Shown: in pieces, positions 1 through 5,702 of the stretch
How positions within the stretch are numbered: the first letter of the stretch is position 1
Layout of the letters: the number at the start of each line of letters is the position of its first letter
DNA from: Bilophila sp964369665
GTDB taxonomy: Bacteria; Desulfobacterota; Desulfovibrionia; Desulfovibrionales; Desulfovibrionaceae
Direction of reading: 5' to 3'
DNA: 6,535 nucleotides
Assembly (NCBI GenBank): GCA_964369665.1
Contig: CAYJFS010000012.1
Span: 1-6,535 of the forward strand
Notes under the pieces: model-generated
Told to the model about the DNA's origin: nothing
The model's input: the letters and a program-made list of their open reading frames with translations, nothing else
Databases searched by the model: none
Position numbers and translations under genes: made by a program

Positions 1-131
1 AATTGAGTCATGGAATTTTGTGCTTGGCACCTAATACCATTTTTATTTATCCACCAATATATGTGAGGACCTTCCTCGAATACATATTTATCAAATCTTT
101 TTAACTTTTCCCTTATTCTTTCTACGTTCAC
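1..131 (-). CDS. Hypothetical protein, N-terminal fragment, coupled to primase-helicase
   Basis: An open frame starts with GTG at 131-129 and runs without a stop to the window edge, giving about 43 residues. It begins (M)NVERIREKLKRFDKYVFEEG, a basic, probably helical start, and continues with a Trp-Trp pair (IYWWINKNGIRC). The GTG overlaps the TGA stop of the primase-helicase by four bases (GTGA), an arrangement typical of translational coupling. A GAGG Shine-Dalgarno lies inside the last codons of the upstream gene, four bases before the GTG, which is slightly tight. I do not recognise the family. Position suggests another replication-module protein, but that is inference only. The C-terminus lies outside the window. 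Confidence 0.6.
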   Translation of the reverse strand, partial: MNVERIREKLKRFDKYVFEEGPHIYWWINKNGIRCQAQNSMTQ

Positions 132-2062
132 GTTACCTCTTTCTGAATTCTTTTTAAGGCTCCGTGTTCATTAGGGTCATCTCTATTTAATGGCTCCCTC
201 GATTTGTTCCAACCAAACCTCTTCCATAATTCTTGAGGTGTTGTATAATATCTTCTTGACGATGCGTCGAAATATACCTCTATATCTCCTTCATCCCCCT
301 CTTGTCTATTCTTTACAAGTCTTATTATATTGTCATATTGTTCTGGATGTAGATGTTTTGGATATAATTTTGGGTCTTGACTCTCTCTATATCTTTGTAC
401 TATAAATATATAATCAGCAAGATTGGTAATATTACCAGTTCCCCTAATATGGTCAACTTCCATCATCGGAACATTAATTTTAATTGGATGGTCTACTAAG
501 AACACTGCCAATTGGTATCTGTGAGCTAATGTGATTAATTTATCGCAAAATTCTTTCTGGCTATCTAACTCTTCTTCTCTCCTGCACTGAAAATTCATAG
601 TCATTAAATTATCTATGATAACCATTCGTACACCACACTTTTTAACAGAATATTCTATTCTCTCTAATAAGTTCTCTGGAGTAGGTTCCATTCTCATTTT
701 GTCAAAATAAATAATACTTTCTCGATACCACTTTCTAATTTGAGGAATGACTTCAGGTTTAATATTTTTATATCCTTTATCATTTGCTACTATATTGTCT
801 CGTCCAGCTATAGAAAACTCTAACCAAGACATTAGTTTATGTGGAGGTAATTCCCCACTGAATACAAAAGTAGGATAACCTTGGTCTGTCCAATTTCCAA
901 TAAGTTGGTTTATCCACGTTGATTTACCTGAACTTCTAAATCCAGATATAACATTAAATGTTGAAAATAAACCTTTTTTTAATAATTTATCTAAAGGAGA
1001 TATACCTGTGTACCATCCTTCAGCACCTTCGAAATCAAATGGTTCACAATCACCTAAATATAGTAAACCTTCCATTGGAGGTTCTACGGGATTGTCTAAA
1101 TACCAAATAACTCTTTCTTTGCCACAAAACATTAATAGTTCATTAGCATCTTTAATTTGTACTGTTTCCCCACTAGGTTTCGTTCTAGTGTCACTTACTT
1201 CTATATAGTCGGTTCTATGTGCTCCAAGTAATCTGATAACTTCATCACGATGTTTTTTACCAGTTGTATCACTATCAAACCATAATACTATTTTTTTAAA
1301 ACTATCAAGCCATTCTCTATTATCTTTAATCCAATTATAGTCATTAGCCCCTCCTGGTATAGAAACAACATTTTTTTTACCAGATTCTATAACACTTAGT
1401 GTGTCAATCATACCCTCAGTAATATATAATGTACTATTTGGGTTGCATCGGTTCATATTGAATAACTTGGTACATGGCGAAGTATCTCTTTGCCACCAAA
1501 ATCTCTGCTCGCTTGGCACTGGTTGCGCACATCTATATTTTACTCCCATCAATTTGTTATTAATGTCGTAAAAATTAAATGCTATACCATTCCCATTAGC
1601 ATTAGCAGTAATATCTACATAGTCTAAAGTCTCTATGGAAAGACCTCGTTTATCAATTAAGTACTCTTCTACAGTAGTTCTAACACCGCTATCTCTTACA
1701 GGATACTTATATTCAGAATCAACCTTATTAAATCTCTCACTATTAAATTCAAATTCTATGGAAGCCTTATCGCATAAACGCTTTAAGGCTTGCCAATAGT
1801 TTAATTTTAATTCATCCATATAGAAATCTATAATGCCATAATTTCGTCCTTTAGAATCTCTCTCACAGACGAAACAGTGAAAACAGTTGTCTTTGGTATT
1901 CCAATCCCAACTAGGGTTGTGGTCATTATGAAATCTACACTTTATCTTATGAGTTCTTTCATCGAAGTTTTCTCCCCAATACTCACACATTTCCTTAGCG
2001 GCATCAACACCGTAGATTTGTTTAGCTTGTTGCTCAATCTCGCGGTAATTTGTTAATGCCAT
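128..2062 (-). CDS. Bifunctional DNA primase-helicase (T7 gp4/Twinkle-like)
   Basis: Replicative protein of 644 residues that should synthesise RNA primers and unwind the fork as a hexamer. Domains seen in order: a CHC2 zinc finger (CRFH at 42-45 and CFVC at 63-66, the equivalent of DnaG CPFH/CFGC); a TOPRIM primase core (EGMID from E216, LWFDSD with D263 and D265); a linker around 320-350; and a RecA/DnaB-like helicase. The helicase shows Walker A GFRSSGKST (374-382), Walker B MVIIDN (D484), the VDHP motif near 523-526, RGTGNITNLAD (from R540, arginine-finger region), and VKNRQEG near 583-589, matching the KNR motif of DnaB/gp4 helicases. I chose ATG at 2062 because AGGAGG lies seven bases upstream; an in-frame TTG one codon earlier is a poorer start at only four bases. 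The stop of the preceding SSB-like gene lies inside this Shine-Dalgarno. All key catalytic motifs are intact, so it is probably functional. Confidence 0.93.
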   Translation of the reverse strand: MALTNYREIEQQAKQIYGVDAAKEMCEYWGENFDERTHKIKCRFHNDHNPSWDWNTKDNCFHCFVCERDSKGRNYGIIDFYMDELKLNYWQALKRLCDKASIEFEFNSERFNKVDSEYKYPVRDSGVRTTVEEYLIDKRGLSIETLDYVDITANANGNGIAFNFYDINNKLMGVKYRCAQPVPSEQRFWWQRDTSPCTKLFNMNRCNPNSTLYITEGMIDTLSVIESGKKNVVSIPGGANDYNWIKDNREWLDSFKKIVLWFDSDTTGKKHRDEVIRLLGAHRTDYIEVSDTRTKPSGETVQIKDANELLMFCGKERVIWYLDNPVEPPMEGLLYLGDCEPFDFEGAEGWYTGISPLDKLLKKGLFSTFNVISGFRSSGKSTWINQLIGNWTDQGYPTFVFSGELPPHKLMSWLEFSIAGRDNIVANDKGYKNIKPEVIPQIRKWYRESIIYFDKMRMEPTPENLLERIEYSVKKCGVRMVIIDNLMTMNFQCRREEELDSQKEFCDKLITLAHRYQLAVFLVDHPIKINVPMMEVDHIRGTGNITNLADYIFIVQRYRESQDPKLYPKHLHPEQYDNIIRLVKNRQEGDEGDIEVYFDASSRRYYTTPQELWKRFGWNKSREPLNRDDPNEHGALKRIQKEVT

Positions 2063-2073
2063 CAATTAACCTC

Positions 2074-2499
2074 CTAGTATTCAGGCTCGTCGCGCTTAGG
2101 TTGTGTTGTTGGTTGAGTCGTCGTTTGAGTTTTAGTTGCATTATTATTAGCATCATACATTTCAAAATCATTTAAATGTAATTGTACTCCACCTTGTCTG
2201 TATTCCCATTGATTAGTTTTTTTACTAAAATACATAAAAGGGTCAAAACTATAATCGGTTAAAACGATTACTCCTTTATAATTAGACTCATTCTTATTTA
2301 AATCTCTCATTTTTTCAGCTGCTTTGCCAAAACATTTTAAATAATGACTAGCCTTAATTCTTCCTGTACTATCTAAAGGTGCATTATTTTGAATTTCGTA
2401 ATCAGATGGCATTCTATTAAAAGAAACTTGAGCAGTCACTGACTTTCCATTATCTTCAATAGCAAATAGAGCACATCTATGTTCAAATTTGTTATTCAT
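2074..2499 (-). CDS. Probable phage ssDNA-binding protein (SSB-like)
   Basis: Protein of 141 residues. Residues 1 to about 115 alternate beta-type hydrophobic and polar stretches with several aromatics (VSFNRM, YLKCFG, VIVLTDYSFDPFMYF, VQLHLNDFEMYD), compatible with an OB-fold. A low-complexity linker rich in Thr, Gln, Pro and Asn follows (about 117-134), then a short charged end, RDEPEY. This design (fold, disordered linker, acidic tip with proline and terminal aromatic) is that of SSB proteins, whose tip recruits partners. It sits between Sak4 and the primase-helicase, a usual place for SSB. Translation starts at ATG 2499; an AAAGGAAA Shine-Dalgarno is embedded in the last codons of the Sak4 gene, whose stop is five bases upstream. 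I do not recognise a diagnostic SSB signature, so the function rests on architecture and context; an unrelated phage replication accessory protein remains possible. Confidence 0.6.
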   Translation of the reverse strand: MNNKFEHRCALFAIEDNGKSVTAQVSFNRMPSDYEIQNNAPLDSTGRIKASHYLKCFGKAAEKMRDLNKNESNYKGVIVLTDYSFDPFMYFSKKTNQWEYRQGGVQLHLNDFEMYDANNNATKTQTTTQPTTQPKRDEPEY

Positions 2500-2504
2500 G
2501 TTTT

Positions 2505-3380
2505 TTATTTCCTTTCATTCTTCATTTTTTCTAAAGCTTGAATTGCTTTATTAAGCCTACCAGTATCTGTGCAATCAGTTGGTCTTAAACATCCAGTATT
2601 AGACTCGACAGCATCTTTAACTTCAGGATTCGCACTACCTCCAAGTTCTTTAGCTAGCTCGATAACTCTTTGTTGCAATTCTTTTGGTGATTCACTTCCA
2701 GAATTTGCCCAGTTATATAAAGCTTCACCATCAGAAACTTTTAATACATCAAATCTACCTTCAAATAAATGTGTATTGTCTTTCATCACAGAAGCTACAT
2801 GTGTATCTTGTGCGATATTGAATGTTACAATATATTCATATTCAGCATCTTTATCTTGTTGTATACCAACTCCAACTTTTTTAGGTTGTTGTTTATTGTT
2901 GTTATTAGTTTCCATAACATATTCATCTTTACCTCTACCAGTAGCGATTATATGCAAAGGCGACTCAACAATAGTATCCACCATTTTTTGATGTATAGGT
3001 TTTACTTTGCCCCAATTTTGAAACGAATTACCCGGCATTTTATTAACTAATTCATTTAGATATGTCCACTCGTGTGATAAACTATCAATTATTAAAACTG
3101 ACCCTTTAGGAGCGATACTTTCTACTTGTTTAATTAATGCTATATATCTTTCCGTAGAACGTGGTGCATCGAAATCAATTAACTCGTAATCAAATTCGTC
3201 TGCATATAACTTACCACGAGGTCCTTCTGTGTTTCCTAGATATATAGTCCCCCCACTTTTGTTAGTGATTCCTTTTGCTAGTATAAGTGAACTATAAGTT
3301 TTACCACTTCCACTAGAACCACTTAACAATGCCTTAATAGGTAACTGTTCTCTTACTGCTTTTTGAATTATAAATTCCAT
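2505..3380 (-). CDS. Sak4-type P-loop ATPase (AAA_24 family), phage recombination protein
   Basis: Protein of 291 residues with a RecA-like ATPase core. Walker A is GSSGSGKT (21-28) and Walker B is VLIIDS (95-100, D99). The downstream pattern of this phage ATP-binding family is clear: SFQNWGKVKPIHQKMVD, then HIIATGRGKDEYV, then KKVGVGIQQDKDAEYEY and a LFEGRFDVL segment closing the core. The C-terminal 70 residues are charged and helical (LQQRVIELAKELGG). Family members such as Sak4 act as single-domain RecA-like proteins that promote single-strand annealing or exchange with SSB, and an SSB-like gene follows immediately. The start ATG at 3380 has an AAAAGGAG Shine-Dalgarno. The gene lies 60 bases after the cysteine desulfurase stop with no terminator visible, so the two are probably co-transcribed. 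In some genomes such proteins are annotated only as 'AAA family ATPase'; the recombinase role is family knowledge, not shown here. Confidence 0.88.
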   Translation of the reverse strand: MEFIIQKAVREQLPIKALLSGSSGSGKTYSSLILAKGITNKSGGTIYLGNTEGPRGKLYADEFDYELIDFDAPRSTERYIALIKQVESIAPKGSVLIIDSLSHEWTYLNELVNKMPGNSFQNWGKVKPIHQKMVDTIVESPLHIIATGRGKDEYVMETNNNNKQQPKKVGVGIQQDKDAEYEYIVTFNIAQDTHVASVMKDNTHLFEGRFDVLKVSDGEALYNWANSGSESPKELQQRVIELAKELGGSANPEVKDAVESNTGCLRPTDCTDTGRLNKAIQALEKMKNERK

Positions 3381-3412
3381 TTTGTGTTCTCCTTTTCATT
3401 ACTTTCTGTCAT
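3368..3412 (-). CDS. Possible 14-codon leader mini-ORF overlapping the Sak4 start
   Basis: In the 60-base gap before the Sak4 gene, an ATG at 3412-3410 follows TTTGGAG with five A residues between, a good Shine-Dalgarno arrangement. It encodes MTESNEKENTKWNL and stops with TAA at 3370-3368, thirteen bases inside the Sak4 coding sequence in another frame. The Sak4 Shine-Dalgarno lies inside this mini-ORF, so ribosomes finishing it would end beside the Sak4 start and could re-initiate there. The peptide is hydrophilic and resembles no family I know. It may be chance in AT-rich DNA; any role as a coupling leader is inference. Confidence 0.25.
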   Translation of the reverse strand: MTESNEKENTKWNL

Positions 3413-3440
3413 TTTTTCTCCAAATCGTAATGCGGTATTT

Positions 3441-4147
3441 CTAAGGTATATCGTATTCTTCAATAACCTTAGTAATCACCTTTATGAATCGTTTGCACTC
3501 TTTTAAAGTGTTTTGTAAACCCACAGAGATTCTGATTGTCCTTAATGCCTCGTTTTCAGTCATCCCGAAGTTTAATAATGAACTAGACGGTTTGTCAGTT
3601 CCACTATTACAAGCACTTCCTGCTGATATAGATATCCCTTCTTTGTTTAATATTAGTACAGCCGACTGAGCCGATAAATGTTTAAAAGTTAATAATGTTG
3701 TTTGATTGTTAGTACTTATCTTAATACCATAATTTAAATTCATTATGTTATTATACAAGTATCTTCCAAGTTCGTTAACATGTAAATAATTATTCAATAT
3801 ATTCATTTTATCAGTCGTTTTGTATAATACTATCCCCAAAGATATAATACCCAGCAAATTTTCTGTGCCGCCCCTCATACCTCGCTCTTGATGACCAACT
3901 ATTAAGTTTTTCATCTTATGCTGTTCCGATAGCTTAACATATAATAACCCTACACCCATCAATGCCCCGATTTTATGTCCACTCAATGATGCTCCTAAAA
4001 CATTCGATAAATTATGTAGGTTAATTTCATTATAACCAATAGNNNNNNNNNNNNNNNNNNNNNNNNNNNNNNNNNNNNNNNNNNNNNNNNNNNNNNNNNN
4101 NNNNNNNNNNNNNNNNNNNNNNNNNNNNNNNNNNNNNNNNNNTTCAT
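3441..4147 (-). CDS. Cysteine desulfurase (group I, IscS/NifS-like), interrupted by assembly gap
   Basis: PLP enzyme that converts L-cysteine to alanine and holds the sulfur as an enzyme persulfide for transfer to a carrier. The 199 residues after the gap are a clear C-terminal half of the family: SLSGHKIG with the PLP lysine at codon 3974-3972; QERGMRGGTENLLGI; ISISAGSACNSG with the catalytic cysteine at codon 3611-3609; then PSSSLLNFGM and TIRISVG. Lysine and cysteine are 121 residues apart, essentially as in E. coli IscS (K206, C328). The SGSAC loop form indicates group I rather than SufS. The usual GPKG after the lysine reads GALMG, a local divergence. About 180 N-terminal residues fall in the N run. 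The start is placed at ATG 4147, six bases after AAGGGGGTGA; a GTG at 4157 lies inside that ribosome site and is less likely. The assignment of ATG to this same gene assumes the gap hides only desulfurase sequence. It is the apparent first gene of the recombination and replication operon. Confidence 0.85.
4043..4142. other. Assembly gap of exactly 100 Ns (placeholder length)
   Basis: A run of exactly 100 N characters, the conventional placeholder for a gap of unknown size. It falls inside the cysteine desulfurase. By comparison with the family, about 180 residues (about 540 bases) are missing, so reading frame must not be carried across it. The incomplete codon on the downstream side reads NCT just before Ile-Gly; in the family this position is often Ala (as in QAxG), which would fit GCT. 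Confidence 0.97.
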
Positions 4148-4153
4148 ATAAAA

Positions 4154-4163
4154 TCACCCCCTT
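4154..4163 (-). promoter_or_regulatory. Strong ribosome binding site deciding the ATG 4147 start
   Basis: The minus strand reads AAGGGGGTGA followed by TTTTAT and ATG. This is a one-mismatch copy of AAGGAGGTGA, the full anti-Shine-Dalgarno complement of Gram-positive ribosomes, at ideal spacing. It selects ATG 4147 over the GTG at 4157, which lies within the site itself. Confidence 0.8.
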
Positions 4164-4166
4164 ATC

Positions 4167-4191
4167 TTATGGTAACTATATTATACCATAA
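4167..4191. promoter_or_regulatory. Inverted repeat spanning the -10: probable operator
   Basis: A perfect 8-bp inverted repeat, TTATGGTA-N9-TACCATAA, is 25 bp across. It covers the whole -10 element and the expected transcription start. A dimeric repressor bound here would block RNA polymerase. Single half-sites occur by chance elsewhere (for example 3725-3732 and 5220-5227), but no second paired copy was noticed. No regulator gene is visible in the window. As RNA it would be a poor terminator, since no T-run follows. Confidence 0.55.
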
Positions 4192-4208
4192 AAACGCAAA
4201 AAAGTAAA
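4180..4208 (-). promoter_or_regulatory. Sigma-A promoter for the desulfurase-recombination-replication operon
   Basis: On the minus strand the -10 is TATAAT (4180-4185), preceded by TGG, which makes it an extended -10. The -35 is TTTACT (4203-4208, four of six to TTGACA) with a 17-base spacer. Transcription should begin near 4173, about 25 bases before the ATG at 4147. T-rich DNA lies upstream of the -35 and may act as an UP-like element. The site sits in the only sizeable intergenic region, between late tail genes and the replication cassette, where an early phage promoter is expected. Confidence 0.8.
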
Positions 4209-4221
4209 TATAAAAAACGGT

Positions 4222-4247
4222 AAAAAAAGAGAAAAGTAATATTTTCT
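4222..4247 (-). terminator. Weak possible Rho-independent terminator after the tail gene
   Basis: After the tail gene stop (TAG, 4266-4264) the minus strand shows AGAAAA-TATTAC-TTTTCT, a 6-bp stem with only one G-C pair, followed by C and seven T residues. Location and T-run fit a terminator for the late operon, but the stem is very weak, so read-through into the next operon is likely or the hairpin may be accidental. Confidence 0.3.
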
Positions 4248-4263
4248 ATTGTATTCCTTTCCT

Positions 4264-5685
4264 CTAAAAATTGTTATTTTTATGCCAATAATCATTCTTT
4301 CTGATATATATGTTTTTTGCAACTATCCATTCATCGTTTAATCTTATCCAAACTTTTCCTCTTCTCCAAACACCGTATAATTTTAAAAATACACTTGCTT
4401 GGTCAGCCGGAGTAGTAAACACTATATCAACATAACTTGACCACACATTACTGCTGCGAGTTCTTATTCTAACTCTAGCATAATAAGTTTTTTCAGGTAT
4501 TAAATTAGTATAGTTGTAATTTGCACTACCAGAAGTAACTTCACTAGTAACTACATTTTTGTCTTCATCTAATAATGTGTACCCATATAAATCTGTGTCC
4601 CCAGGAGCATTCGATACTACATTCAATATCGCAGTAAACGGTGTTAGTTCAGATATATATGCACTATTAATATAAACAGGATTCGGATATGTAGTACCGT
4701 ATATATTAGCAGTTTGATTACCCCATAATCCTCCAACAGAAGTATAAGCTTGAATTGAAATATTATAACCTGTCTTTGGAGCTAATCCAGTGACAGTAAT
4801 AGTTCCATTGGCATTAGTTGTGCTAATAGTCTTCCATAAAGAACCATTTAAATAAACTCTAATTTGAGACACACTAGTCCCGGCGACAGAATAGTTGACA
4901 GTCATACTATTATTTGTAACTGAATTATATGAAATATAAGAAGTAGGTGGTGTGTAATTTAACGTTCTAAATGTTCCATAATATGTTCTATTTTTACCAG
5001 CGCTGTTGTAAATGTAAAACTTATAACTATATGTTGTGCTAGGTGTAAGTCCATACAAGTTTTTATATGTACTTCCCCCACTACTTATATTATAATTTCC
5101 AGCACCATAATTCCAGTACCAACCACCAGCTGATGCATAATTACCCCAAGTACCAACCAAAGCACTTCTAGTGGCTGAGGTTTGTGTAATGTTGTAAACA
5201 CTAGTAGAACCAGTTGGTGTACCATAAGGCTTAGAATAACCTCCAGGTAAATTTAATTTTTTAGCATTAGTAACATAACCAACAGGTAAACCATTAAGCC
5301 CAGAAATTAAATATATAAAAGATGGTGGGTCTGAAGATTGAATATTAAACGAGAACTCATAAGACCCTGTGAAATTGGATGCATATAAATCCGAATTAAT
5401 ACTAATTGGACTCGACCCATTAGCCTTTAGAACATTTCTATATGTAACAACGGTCTTTGACCCATAAATATTTGGACTTGATTGATTTACTATAGCCGAT
5501 AATTGCATTTGACTATAATTGTTTGCAGGATAAAGTTTTGATGGACTCATTAATCCACCAGATGTGATATATAATGTGATGTAGGCATGTGTTGAACTGT
5601 AACTCCAACTACTCCAATAATAATTCATAAATTGTTTTATTGTACTACTACCACTTTTTATACTATCGAAATCTATTCTAGCCAT
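4264..5685 (-). CDS. Phage tail protein with three fibronectin type III domains
   Basis: Protein of 473 residues, very rich in Ser, Thr, Asn, Tyr and Gly, with no signal peptide or membrane segment, as usual for phage tail fibre or adhesin-type proteins. Residues 1 to about 150 form an unrecognised N-terminal region, possibly for attachment to the tail. Three fibronectin type III-like domains follow at about 154-243, 246-332 and 334-426; each carries the G/N-L-x-P-x-T-x-Y signature (GLTPSTTYSYKFYIYNSAG, GLAPKTGYNISIQAYTSVG, NLIPEKTYYARVRIRT). The C-terminus (431-470) has three short tryptophan repeats. It starts at ATG 5685 after an AAAGGAGTGAG ribosome site, 17 bases after the upstream structural gene's stop, so the two share an operon. 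Fibronectin III domains on phage virions usually help binding to cell-surface glycans; which ligand is unknown. Its exact position in the tail (fibre, decoration or baseplate) cannot be told from sequence alone. Confidence 0.8.
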   Translation of the reverse strand: MARIDFDSIKSGSSTIKQFMNYYWSSWSYSSTHAYITLYITSGGLMSPSKLYPANNYSQMQLSAIVNQSSPNIYGSKTVVTYRNVLKANGSSPISINSDLYASNFTGSYEFSFNIQSSDPPSFIYLISGLNGLPVGYVTNAKKLNLPGGYSKPYGTPTGSTSVYNITQTSATRSALVGTWGNYASAGGWYWNYGAGNYNISSGGSTYKNLYGLTPSTTYSYKFYIYNSAGKNRTYYGTFRTLNYTPPTSYISYNSVTNNSMTVNYSVAGTSVSQIRVYLNGSLWKTISTTNANGTITVTGLAPKTGYNISIQAYTSVGGLWGNQTANIYGTTYPNPVYINSAYISELTPFTAILNVVSNAPGDTDLYGYTLLDEDKNVVTSEVTSGSANYNYTNLIPEKTYYARVRIRTRSSNVWSSYVDIVFTTPADQASVFLKLYGVWRRGKVWIRLNDEWIVAKNIYIRKNDYWHKNNNF

Positions 5686-5702
5686 TTTATCTCACTCCTT
5701 TC

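Noticed and set aside
66..78. GAGGA-CCT-TCCTC small hairpin near the window edge
   Set aside because: A 5-bp stem inside a coding frame with no T-run; consistent with chance.
190..405. Plus-strand open frame opposite the primase-helicase
   Set aside because: No ribosome site, and the opposite strand has a strongly supported gene; this is a shadow frame.
1372..1379. A8 run in the primase-helicase coding strand as a programmed slippage site
   Set aside because: It falls inside the TOPRIM domain (Lys-Lys-Asn), where slippage would break the protein; no stimulatory structure or useful alternative product seen, and such runs are common in AT-rich DNA.
2569..3050. Two overlapping plus-strand open frames opposite the Sak4 gene
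   Set aside because: Both lie wholly antisense to a gene with intact Walker motifs, are low in complexity, and lack ribosome sites.
3396..3432. CATTAC...GTAATG inverted repeat around the mini-ORF start
   Set aside because: Only 6 bp of AT-rich stem with a loop of about 24 bases; not strong enough to call a regulatory hairpin.
3484..3669. Plus-strand open frame opposite the cysteine desulfurase
   Set aside because: Antisense to the catalytic-cysteine region of a clearly recognised enzyme; no ribosome site and no family resemblance.
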